Of a stretch of DNA of 64,000 bases, positions 57,536 through 64,000 are shown piece by piece. Source of the stretch: Rhizobium pisi (GTDB lineage: Bacteria > Pseudomonadota > Alphaproteobacteria > Rhizobiales > Rhizobiaceae); assembly GCF_003938655.1 (NCBI RefSeq), contig NZ_RJJT01000022.1, positions 46,532-110,531 of the forward strand. The letters run 5' to 3'. The position numbers and the translations under genes are program-made. The notes under the pieces were generated by a model that worked only from the letters and a program-made list of their open reading frames with translations, did not search any database and was not told where the DNA came from. Each line of letters opens with the position of its first letter. Position 1 is the stretch's first letter.

Positions 57536-58489
57536 TTACGGCCTGTCGGGGAGGATATCGCCTCTTGGATAACCGTCAGCGGCGGTTTCCGATGCTATGA
57601 CGCGCCTCAGCCCCTCCCTCGGTACGATCATGTGCGGGAGCTTGATCGCCGAAGCCAGGCCCAGGCCTGCCAGCAACCGGATGAAATGCCAGCCGAGATC
57701 CAGCTGCCCCGGCTCGATGCCGAGCCTGGCCGATTCGGGAAAGGCGTGATGGTTGCCGTGGAAACTCTCGCCGAAGGTCACCAGCCCGAAACGCGGCAGG
57801 TTATAGCCCTGCACCGCGACGTTATCGACGCGCCAGTCCTGATCGCCGCCGCGATGGGCGAAATGACCGACCAGCCAATGCCCGGTCAGCGACACCGATA
57901 TCCGCACGGCAATTCCCCACACGGCCCAAGACAAACCGCCGAGGGCCAGCAGCAGGAGCGCGACCGGAATCTGCTGCACCATCCATGTCGCCTCGAGGAA
58001 ACGATAGAAGCGGTCGCGCCGCACGCGCTCCTCGATGACGAAACGTGGCGGACGATCCAGCACGACGGCGCAATGCATCTGCCAGAAAGCGTCGATGAAG
58101 AAAGACCGCCGATGCGCATAAAGATCATGGCAGTCCCGCTGCCGTTGCGCCCAGTCGCGAATGTCGTGCGCGTAGATCATGCCGAAAGGGCCGGCCATGC
58201 CGACCAGCGTCCCGAGATAGACGAGAAGGTGCTCGATCCAGAGGGGAGTGCGGAACGAGCGGTGGATCAGTAGCCGGTGCATGCCGACGGAATGGCCGAG
58301 GCAGATCGTGACGGCGGTCAGGAGAATGAAGACGGCAAAGGCGCCGGGGGTGAAGGTCAGCGGCCCGCCGATGACGGCAATCACCGTCATCGCAATGATC
58401 CAGATCGACTTTGCGGGCACCCAGGCCACACGGCCTCTCAGCGGATCGCTGTCGTTGTCGATCATGCGCCCGGTCGAAATGCTGCTCAT
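57536..58489 (-). CDS. Fatty-acid/acyl desaturase-like membrane di-iron protein
   Basis: A 317-residue membrane protein. Histidine boxes: HRLLIHRSF (about 70), an unusual second box region with HDIRDWAQRQRDCHDLYAHR instead of the usual H-x-x-HH, and GESFHGNHHAFPESARLGIE (box 3, H-x-x-HH type). The flanking membrane spans (about 25-65, 85-110, 165-195) fit an acyl-CoA/acyl-ACP delta-9-like desaturase. AAGGAG precedes the chosen ATG at 58489. It is divergent from an ArsR gene; dyads lie between them. Likely role: unsaturation of membrane or lipid A acyl chains. Confidence 0.88.
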   Translation of the reverse strand: MSSISTGRMIDNDSDPLRGRVAWVPAKSIWIIAMTVIAVIGGPLTFTPGAFAVFILLTAVTICLGHSVGMHRLLIHRSFRTPLWIEHLLVYLGTLVGMAGPFGMIYAHDIRDWAQRQRDCHDLYAHRRSFFIDAFWQMHCAVVLDRPPRFVIEERVRRDRFYRFLEATWMVQQIPVALLLLALGGLSWAVWGIAVRISVSLTGHWLVGHFAHRGGDQDWRVDNVAVQGYNLPRFGLVTFGESFHGNHHAFPESARLGIEPGQLDLGWHFIRLLAGLGLASAIKLPHMIVPREGLRRVIASETAADGYPRGDILPDRP

Positions 58490-58548
58490 GGCAAACTCCT
58501 TCCCCTCGGGCGCATTCTCCGCTTGAACGCCGCCCACCAATTCAGTAT

Positions 58549-58619
58549 TTAAGGAATTACCTAATTACTTTGCATCAGCGAAAACAATTAAGCAATACAT
58601 TAACTGCTTAATTCCTTAC
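58549..58619. promoter_or_regulatory. Nested dyads between desaturase and ArsR genes
   Basis: An outer pair TTAAGGAATT (58549-58558) and AATTCCTTAC (58610-58619) encloses a perfect 9-bp inner pair AATTAAGCA (58586-58594) / TGCTTAATT (58605-58613). This nested pattern between divergent genes looks like the binding site of the ArsR protein. It also contains AT-rich promoter boxes. Confidence 0.6.
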
Positions 58620-58634
58620 GCGATCGATGCGACG

Positions 58635-59015
58635 ATGCCGCAGGCACGGAGACCGGATTTGGAAGACGAGGCTTTTGACGACATGATGGAAGGCAGTTCC
58701 ACCAGTGCTGCCCAGCGGGTATTCCACGCGCTATCAAGCGCGCCGCGGCGCAAGATCCTCGCCTATCTCTCGGCATCGGGGCTGACCGCCGGCGAAATCG
58801 CCGACCGCTTCAGCATGTCCAAGCCCGCCGTTTCGCAGCATCTCTCGGTCCTCGAAACCGCGGGCCTGATCAAGCGTGAGAAACAAGGCCAGTTCGTCCA
58901 CTATTCCCTGATCGAGAACAATCTCGTCAACGTGCTCAACGGCTTCGTGCAAGAAGTCTGCCCGGTCGGCCGACCGATCAAGAAGGAAAGCCAGGCGCGC
59001 GCCCGCACGAAGTGA
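58635..59015 (+). CDS. ArsR-family transcriptional regulator
   Basis: A 126-residue winged-helix repressor: AAQRVFHALSSAPRRKILAY, LSASGLTAGEIADRFSMSKP with AVSQHLSVLETAGLIKREKQ and the wing GQFVHYSLIENNLVN. The Cys/His metal site of SmtB/ArsR is not seen, so it is more like SdpR/HlyU-type sensors of lipid, redox or pH. It is divergent from the desaturase gene with an operator-like dyad between, consistent with membrane-fluidity control. The start may also be an internal ATG at 58683. Confidence 0.9.
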   Translation: MPQARRPDLEDEAFDDMMEGSSTSAAQRVFHALSSAPRRKILAYLSASGLTAGEIADRFSMSKPAVSQHLSVLETAGLIKREKQGQFVHYSLIENNLVNVLNGFVQEVCPVGRPIKKESQARARTK

Positions 59016-59023
59016 GAAGGCAC

Positions 59024-59275
59024 CACCAGCGCACCCGCCCCGCCCTTCGAGGCCCCTGCGGGGCACCTCAGGGTGAGGCTCTCTTGGACGCTGGCGCGAT
59101 ATTCCCCCGCGCCCTTCACCGGCGCGATAGTCTCCAGCGCGCCTTGTGGGCGCGGCATCCTCTAACGCTCCCTATCGGCGCGGCACCCACCAACGCTCCT
59201 CATCCTGAGGTGCGCAGGCCAAAGGCCGGAGCCTCAAAGGACACGCCGCAGCGTTGCTCCTTGCATTGGTCCGCC
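59024..59275. repeat. Two facing RIME-like elements
   Basis: CACCCGCCCCGCCCTTCGAG, then GGCACCTCAGGGTGAGGCTC (59033-59085), and a second element TCCTCATCCTGAGGTGCGCA to ATTGG (59196-59272) with CGGAGCCTCAAAGGACACGC. They fill the gap before the nitrilase-fold gene. Confidence 0.75.
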
Positions 59276-59289
59276 GCCGGCCCACCCAC

Positions 59290-60297
59290 CTAGAACATAT
59301 CCCGCCCGTCGCTGCGCGGGTCGCCTTCCACCCGGTGCGGATCGTAGAGACCGGACCGGGCCTTGCGCCGCCACGGCCGGGAGAGATCGTCGGGATTGTC
59401 GTCGATATCGGCAAGCGATATCGCGGGCACTCCATCCGCCGGGCATTGCGCCATCCATCGGCCGCCGGGGGCGACGATGCCGGAAGAGGCGGGCTGACCT
59501 TCCAATCCGGGATAGGTCAGCATCGAGAAACTGACCCAGTAGCTGTTGGTCGCCGCATGTCCTTGTGCCTCGGCACCGAAGGACGGCTCGTTGGGCGGCG
59601 ACCCGCCTGTGGTCGAGAACAGCACGCAATGGACATCGAGCCGCTCATATTCGCTGAAGATCTCGGGATAATGGCACTCCATGCCGAGCGAGCAACCGAA
59701 GCGGATGCCGTCGATCTCGAAGGTGACGGGGATAGAACCCGGCGTGTACATGAAAGAGATCTTGGTGTTGGAAAGCAGCCGTTCGTCGTAGCGTGTCACC
59801 AGCGCGCCGCGATCGGAGACGACATAGAGGCTGTTGTGCGGCCGGTGCGGCTCGGTCAGCCGGTGCACTGATCCGAACACCACCCACAGCCCGAGTTCGC
59901 GCGCGAGGCTGCGCGTCTGATCGAGCTCCTCGCGCAGCACGGCCCATTCGAACCGGCGCCAGTCGGAAGGCCCGATTTCCCCAGGGCCGATCGCCGACAT
60001 GATGCGTTTGTTCGGTGCGCAGGTCGCCCCTTCGGGAAAATGCAGGAGCCGGGCGCCCGCCTCCCGCGCCTGCCGCATCAGCCCGCGCATCTCCCGCCCG
60101 CTTTCGCGAAGCCCGGCAATATCGCGGGGGTCGTCGTAACATCTGGTCTGCGCAACAGCCAGACGCAGCCGTTTGATCTCAGGACCTTCGTCTTTGGTGA
60201 AAGCTCGGCGCATCTGCATGAGAGCGGTCGTGTAGGACTCGCCCGTCTTGGCAGCGCGGGCGCGCACGCGGCGTTTGAAGTTTCCGTTTTCGGTCAT
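59290..60297 (-). CDS. Nitrilase-superfamily protein with degenerate active site
   Basis: A 335-residue carbon-nitrogen hydrolase fold. After a basic N-terminal extension (MTENGNFKRRVRARAAKTGE) the fold opens KRLRLAVAQTRCYDDPRDIA. Catalytic Glu is kept (Glu89, LLHFPEGATC). The usual Lys is not: the canonical Y-x-K-x-x-L segment reads RYDERLL, so Lys becomes Glu172. The usual Cys is not either: the canonical G-x-x-x-C-(Y/W)-(D/E)-x-x-(F/Y)-P-E reads FGCSLGMECHYPE, so the catalytic position is Gly205. Cys202 and Cys208 flank it. It is probably a pseudo-enzyme or an altered amidase. Confidence 0.7.
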   Translation of the reverse strand: MTENGNFKRRVRARAAKTGESYTTALMQMRRAFTKDEGPEIKRLRLAVAQTRCYDDPRDIAGLRESGREMRGLMRQAREAGARLLHFPEGATCAPNKRIMSAIGPGEIGPSDWRRFEWAVLREELDQTRSLARELGLWVVFGSVHRLTEPHRPHNSLYVVSDRGALVTRYDERLLSNTKISFMYTPGSIPVTFEIDGIRFGCSLGMECHYPEIFSEYERLDVHCVLFSTTGGSPPNEPSFGAEAQGHAATNSYWVSFSMLTYPGLEGQPASSGIVAPGGRWMAQCPADGVPAISLADIDDNPDDLSRPWRRKARSGLYDPHRVEGDPRSDGRDMF

Positions 60298-60532
60298 GTC
60301 TCGGTCTTTCCTGTCTCGGACGGCATTCCCCGGCAAGCACGTCCCAGACATCAGGACCAAGGTTGACGACCCGAGACGAAAAAGTCCCTTTGCCTCCTGA
60401 TGAAGACCCTGCCGGGGAGGATAAAAGGAGGTTCGGCGGAAGGTCGCGCCAGACAAAAACATGCCGCCACGACCCCGATTCGTCAATTCCCGGAGACGGC
60501 TGACTGGCGCCGCCTCCAGTGATCTACGGCAG

Positions 60533-60600
60533 CGCCGGAGCACCCGCCCCGCCCCGCCCTTCGAGGCTCCTGCGGAGTCATCATCGCGCATATCGCAAAA
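60533..60600. repeat. RIME-like family A remnant
   Basis: GCACCCGCCCCGCCCCGCCC, TTCGAGGCTCCTGCGGAGTC: a partial family A element. A second decayed copy lies around 60770-60840. Confidence 0.6.
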
Positions 60601-60613
60601 AGCAATATCCCGC

Positions 60614-60752
60614 AGCCCCTCATCCGGCTGCCGCCACCTTCTCCCCGCCCGCGGGGAGAAGGGAATGTGCCGCAACCTCTCCATCCACCTCCAACCTTTC
60701 GCATGGCACGTCCCCTCTCCCCGCGCGCGGGGAGAGGGTTAGGGTGAGGGGC
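60614..60752. repeat. Inverted pair of family B palindromic elements
   Basis: CCCCTCATCCGGCTGCCGCC with TTCTCCCCGCCCGCGGGGAG at the left; CACGTCCCCTCTCCCCGCGC with GGGGAGAGGGTTAGGGTGAG at the right (to 60752). It is the closest match to the copy at 11.0-11.15 kb. Confidence 0.8.
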
Positions 60753-60939
60753 AATCGCGACATCCTCCAACGCTCCCGCAGCGCCGCTCCTTGCATTCGT
60801 CCGCCGCCGGCGCGCGCGCCCCGCCCTTCTAGTCTCCCTAGACCACGGCATCTGAGCGCCGGCAGCGAAATTGAGTGTCCTCCGGCAAAAACTCGTGCGA
60901 AACTGCACCTGCCCGCCACGATCAGGAAAGCCGGACGCC

Positions 60940-61155
60940 ATGCACAAGTTCACCGTTTCGATCACCCGGGAGATCGAGGCCGACACCGCCGAGGAGGCCG
61001 CCCTGCTCATGTATCAGGAGCTTGCCACAGGCCAGGTTCCCGATCGCTATGCGGTCACCGACGAGGCGAAGGTGACGACGGACGTGAAGCTCGACCGGAA
61101 CAAGGCGGACGAATTCGCCAGCATCGACCACACCGCCGACCCCGGCAATTGGTAG
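60940..61155 (+). CDS. Small hypothetical protein
   Basis: A 71-residue protein, MHKFTVSITREIEADTAEEA onward, with an alternating strand-helix pattern (ALLMYQELATGQVPDRYAVT, DEAKVTTDVKLDRNKADEFA) typical of a small two-strand, one-helix fold seen in rhizobial proteins. No signal peptide. The ATG at 60940 follows a loose AGGAAAG. It is 20 bp upstream of a small membrane protein gene, so they may form an operon. Confidence 0.6.
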   Translation: MHKFTVSITREIEADTAEEAALLMYQELATGQVPDRYAVTDEAKVTTDVKLDRNKADEFASIDHTADPGNW

Positions 61156-61175
61156 GACCGGGCGAGCTGAAGAGC

Positions 61176-61538
61176 ATGCTGGAATACGACCCGTACTACC
61201 CGACGATCCTGCCGCCAGGCATCGCGCTCGCGCTTGTCTTCGCGATGAACATCCTGGCTACTCTCTTGGCCATTTTCGTTGCGCGCAAGATGAAGCGGCG
61301 CAAGTGGCTGCCGCATGCAGTCGCATTCCTGTGGGTACTCTTCTCGACATTTATTCTGTGCGAACTGGCGCTGCCGACCATGGCGCCGGGCGAAGAGGCC
61401 GGACCTGGCGAGGGGCTCATTCTGCTTCCCATCCTGGAGCAAACACCGATCGTGCTCTTTGTTTACGCGCTCGTTTTGCTGTTCCTGCGCTTGAACCGTT
61501 CAGCAGCCGGGCAAGACAGATCCGAGCTATTTCGATGA
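61176..61538 (+). CDS. Small three-span membrane protein
   Basis: A 120-residue protein: hydrophobic spans at about 15-37, 46-68 and 86-106, with a basic cytoplasmic loop RKMKRRKWLPH between the first two and an acidic loop PTMAPGEEAGPGEGL between the second and third. Start ATG with GAAGAG upstream. No family is recognised. It is 20 bp downstream of the small protein gene. Confidence 0.6.
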   Translation: MLEYDPYYPTILPPGIALALVFAMNILATLLAIFVARKMKRRKWLPHAVAFLWVLFSTFILCELALPTMAPGEEAGPGEGLILLPILEQTPIVLFVYALVLLFLRLNRSAAGQDRSELFR

Positions 61539-61656
61539 GCGGCGTTCTGCTGCGGCAACGCGGGCAGCAATCCGGCTTTGCACCGGCCCCGAACTGCGGT
61601 AGTCGCCTCGTCCCATCCTCCTCGCAGCAACCGCCGAGCCACCACAAGGACAGACC

Positions 61657-62451
61657 GTGACCTCACCTCTCAAAATAGCCGTCGCCGGCGCGAACGGCCG
61701 CATGGGTCGCGCCATCCAGTCCTTGCTGGGGGCCGATCCCGGTTTTGCGTTCGTCGGCGGCATCGGGCGTCCCGGCTCGGCGGGTGCGGGGCTGATCGAT
61801 CGTTCGGCCGCGATCGGGGTGGCTGATGTGATCCTGGATTTCACCACGGGCAGTGCCGCGGCCGAACTGGCGGGCCTCTGCGCAGCAGCCGGCGGACCGG
61901 CGCTGGTGATCGGGGCGACCGGTTTCGAGCCGGATGAGCTGGAACTGATCGCGGAGGCCGCCGGCAGCATTCCCATCCTGCGCTCCGGCAATTTTTCGAT
62001 CGGCCTCAACATGCTGATGGGCCTCGTCGCGCAAGCCGCGCGCGCCCTTCCCGCTGAGGGTTGGGACATCGAAATCCTCGAAGCCCATCACAACAGGAAG
62101 ATCGACGCGCCATCCGGCACGGCGCTGATGCTGGGGGAAGCCGCCGCTAGCGGCCGCGGCGTTTCGCTCGCCTCCGTCGAGCGGCGCGCCCGGGACGGCA
62201 TCACCGGCGAGCGCCCGCAAGGCGAAATCGGCTTCGCCGTCCTGCGCGCCGGCGGCATCGTCGGAGAGCACAGCGTCCTCTTCGCCGCCGCCGAGGAGGT
62301 CATCACGCTCTCCCACTCCGCCCTCGACCGCGCCATGTTCGCCCGCGGCGCGCTTGCCGCCGCCCGCTGGCTCGCCGGCCGCGCCCCCGGCGAATACAGC
62401 ATGCGGGATGTGCTGGGTCTGGCGCCGGGCGCCGGCGGACAAGCCGGGTGA
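61657..62451 (+). CDS. dapB: 4-hydroxy-tetrahydrodipicolinate reductase
   Basis: A 264-residue enzyme that reduces hydroxy-tetrahydrodipicolinate with NAD(P)H in lysine and meso-diaminopimelate synthesis. The Rossmann motif is IAVAGANGRMGRAIQSLLGA, the GATG loop is PALVIGATGF, and the active-site block is ILEAHHNRKIDAPSGTALML, with catalytic His and Lys. The domain end GEHSVLFAAAEEVITLSHSA, DRAMFARGALAAARWLAGRA is typical. The start is GTG, with AAGGA 8 bases away. It is convergent with the ornithine-cyclodeaminase gene. This may be a second dapB, as it is not in a dap or carAB operon here. Confidence 0.95.
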   Translation: MTSPLKIAVAGANGRMGRAIQSLLGADPGFAFVGGIGRPGSAGAGLIDRSAAIGVADVILDFTTGSAAAELAGLCAAAGGPALVIGATGFEPDELELIAEAAGSIPILRSGNFSIGLNMLMGLVAQAARALPAEGWDIEILEAHHNRKIDAPSGTALMLGEAAASGRGVSLASVERRARDGITGERPQGEIGFAVLRAGGIVGEHSVLFAAAEEVITLSHSALDRAMFARGALAAARWLAGRAPGEYSMRDVLGLAPGAGGQAG

Positions 62452-62486
62452 ATACAGCGGCTTGAAGCGCGTCCTTGAATCAATTT

Positions 62487-63416
62487 CTACGCAGGTGCGC
62501 CCAGGACATCGAGAATGGCCGAGGCAACGACGACTTCGGTTCCGGCAAGGCCGACGGAGCAGAACAGCGTCGTATCCTCCGGCGATCCCCGCCCGCCTGC
62601 ACGGCCTGCCATGATATCGGCGAGATCGGCCATGCGGTGCTCATGGCCGGAGCCTGCGAGGAAAAACGGCGAGGCGTAGGCGCGGGTCTGTTCCGGGGAG
62701 TCCGTCGCGATCACGTCGGCCGCATCGGCGATATCGAGTCCGAGTTCGTGTCCGTCGCACGTCTTCGGCCCGACGGTATTGATATGAACGCCGGGCTTCA
62801 AATCCGCCGCATGGATGACGGGCGCTCGGCTCGCCGTCGCTGCGATGACGATGTCGGCGTCGTCAACGGCCTCGCGCGCGCTGCCGACAGGCACCACCTC
62901 CAGCCCGAGTGCACGCTCCATCTCGTCGGCAAAGGCGGCACGGCGTTTCTCGTCAGGGCTGAAGACGCGGGCGCGCTCCAGTTTTCGAACGGCAGCGGCT
63001 GCCGCAAGCTGGGTCCTCGCCTGCGCTCCGCTGCCGAGGATGCCGACGCTCCTTGCATCGGGCGCGCTCAGATGCCGGATGGCGACGCCGCCGATCGCGC
63101 CGGTCCTCAGGCTGCCGAGCCGCTCGCCGAGCACGATCCCCTTGAGCCTGGCGTCGTCAACAGACCAGACCGCGACGATCTGGCAATGCTCCGCCCCGCC
63201 GAATGTCTCATAGACCCGAAAACCCGCAAGCGGCGCCTCGCCGAGGATGCCGCCGATGGTAAAGACCAGATCGCCCCGATCGCCAAAGGAAACATGATGC
63301 CGGGGCGGAGAGATCAGCCGATCGCCCGCCCGGGCCAGAAAAGCCGCCTCGAGCGCATCGATCGCAACAGCCATCAACCCGCCATCGTTTAGATCTTCGT
63401 CCCCCAGGATTTTCAT
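62487..63416 (-). CDS. Ornithine cyclodeaminase/mu-crystallin family protein
   Basis: A 309-residue NAD(P)-binding protein: KILGDEDLNDGGLMAVAIDA, EAAFLARAGDRLISPPRHHV, IVAVWSVDDARLKGIVLGER with LGSLRTGAIGGVAIRHL, the Rossmann loop VGILGSGAQARTQLAAAAAV, IVIAATASRAPVIHAADLKP and HINTVGPKTCDGHELGL. It fits ornithine cyclodeaminase, alanine dehydrogenase or lysine-cyclising relatives. GGAGA precedes the ATG. The neighbouring dapB hints at amino-acid biosynthesis or opine/siderophore precursor use, but this is only proximity. Confidence 0.9.
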   Translation of the reverse strand: MKILGDEDLNDGGLMAVAIDALEAAFLARAGDRLISPPRHHVSFGDRGDLVFTIGGILGEAPLAGFRVYETFGGAEHCQIVAVWSVDDARLKGIVLGERLGSLRTGAIGGVAIRHLSAPDARSVGILGSGAQARTQLAAAAAVRKLERARVFSPDEKRRAAFADEMERALGLEVVPVGSAREAVDDADIVIAATASRAPVIHAADLKPGVHINTVGPKTCDGHELGLDIADAADVIATDSPEQTRAYASPFFLAGSGHEHRMADLADIMAGRAGGRGSPEDTTLFCSVGLAGTEVVVASAILDVLGAPA

Positions 63417-63504
63417 CACGGCAATCTCCAGTTCAGGTGGCAACCTGCAACCCCAACCCAGCTTGAGGTCAAGAGACCGGACGCTTTGCACGTGCTGCGA
63501 GTGG

Positions 63505-63572
63505 CGGGAATGATGCAAGGAGCGGCGCTGCGCCGCATGCTTCGAAGCTCCACCCTTGGGGCTGCGCACCCG
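63505..63572. repeat. RIME-like family A half-element
   Basis: GATGCAAGGAGCGGCGCTGC then GCATGCTTCGAAGCTCCACC: the left half of the composite element found at 22.9 and 33.2 kb. Confidence 0.65.
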
Positions 63573-63787
63573 TGTGGCACCCCCCGCTGCCCTGCCGGGC
63601 CCGGGGTCGAGCCACGGGTCTCGACCCGTCCTTCGGACCCCCCACAAGGGTGGAGATTGGCTGGGCGCACCGGTTTCCCCAAACAACTCAAGCCTTGTGG
63701 TCGTCGGTGCCGTTTGAGAGGGAGCGATGGTCAAGCCTCTTGCCGATCTCCCCACCTGTGGGGGAGATGCCCGGCAGGGCAGAGCGA
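63573..63787. repeat. Long inverted-repeat element D2 (partner at 53.7 kb)
   Basis: It starts GTGGCACCCCCCGCTGCCCT and ends ATGCCCGGCAGGGCAGAG. The core GGGAGCGATGGTCAAGCC (63720-63737) is the reverse complement of GGCTTGACCATCGCTCCC in D1. The left part has an extra GGGTCGAGCCACGGGTCTCG segment absent from D1. The transposase remnant begins directly after it. Confidence 0.8.
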
Positions 63788-63799
63788 CTGTCTTGGAAG

Positions 63800-64000
63800 T
63801 CAAGCGTTTTGCCATGCTTTCTGGTCCCGAATGATGGCGTTGAGGATGGTGAGCAGTTTGCGCATGGCAGCCACGGTTGCGACGATCTTCGACTTGCCTG
63901 AAGCGACCAGGCGATCGCGGAAGGCTTTTAGAACCGGGTTATGGCGGCAGGCCACCAACGTGGCCATGAACAGCACGGCGCGCACCGTTGCCCGACCGCC
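63800..64000 (-). mobile_element. IS110-family transposase, C-terminal part (continues past window)
   Basis: The reverse strand reads GGRATVRAVLFMATLVACRH, then NPVLKAFRDRLVASGKSKIV and MRKLLTILNAIIRDQKAW, ending in a stop at 63800-63802. This is the transposase_20-type C-terminus of IS110/IS1111 elements (the GRATVR motif followed by the A-C-R-H-N-P and K-x-x-L-T-I-L-N blocks), whose DEDD-type recombinase has a distinctive Ser-region. The rest lies beyond the window. Only the last 66 residues are present. Confidence 0.88.

Noticed and set aside
63573..63787. Insertion sequence in D2
   Set aside because: It contains no open frame with transposase motifs; it is a repeat element, with the IS110 remnant directly beside it.
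1..64000. tRNA, rRNA or tmRNA genes
   Set aside because: No stretch with a tRNA T-arm/acceptor pattern or rRNA motifs was noticed anywhere on either strand.

Overview
The window looks like Rhizobiaceae DNA, most likely Rhizobium of the leguminosarum/etli group. It is GC-rich and dense in short genes. It carries families that are typical of rhizobia (BA14K protein, BacA/SbmA-like ABC exporter, exopolysaccharide flippase and pyruvyltransferase, class III cyclase-TPR protein), and its gaps are littered with rhizobial palindromic intergenic repeats. I see no rRNA or tRNA gene and no CRISPR array, and there is no replication, partition or conjugation gene that would tell chromosome from megaplasmid.

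Layout. 1-2 kb: a minus-strand cluster of an ABM-like protein, an EthD-like protein, an alpha/beta hydrolase and the start of an ECF sigma factor, followed by a GC-rich tandem palindrome array. 2-13 kb: a DegP-like protease, surface polysaccharide genes, and scattered remnants of a podovirus-like prophage (frameshifted tail tubular protein, SGNH-hydrolase tail protein, capsid cement protein, truncated major capsid protein abutting a truncated acyltransferase). 13-18 kb: BA14K protein, SASA-type esterase, lipoprotein and a two-component system. 18-32 kb: a cyclase-TPR protein and a run of small regulator/enzyme pairs, mostly divergent (HxlR/reductase, TetR/O-methyltransferase, HxlR/NmrA-like, AsnC/argG), several with visible dyads between them. 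33-43 kb: a lysin-like three-domain protein, TetR/methyltransferase, VOC protein, phosphodiester glycosidase, SDR and FAD monooxygenase genes.

43-52 kb: a three-gene ABC-2 exporter operon with a mini-ORF between two cistrons, three separate YwqG-like (DUF1963) proteins counting one at 29 kb, a VOC/MarR pair with a clear operator, and a gene carried on a 594-bp unit bounded by direct repeats. 52-64 kb: a Coq7-type hydroxylase, a Gly/Asn-repeat secreted protein, a BacA-like exporter, an FMN alpha-hydroxy-acid dehydrogenase, a desaturase/ArsR divergent pair, a nitrilase-fold protein lacking catalytic residues, dapB, an ornithine-cyclodeaminase-like gene and the end of an IS110-family transposase.

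Most genes are ordinary accessory metabolism, regulation and envelope functions. The most unusual signals are the bridging mini-ORF of the ABC operon, the degenerate nitrilase, the SGNH tail protein with domain insertions and an exact 18-residue repeat, the GC-rich palindrome array and the direct-repeat-bounded cassette. All functional statements come from reading motifs and families by eye; no database search was run.
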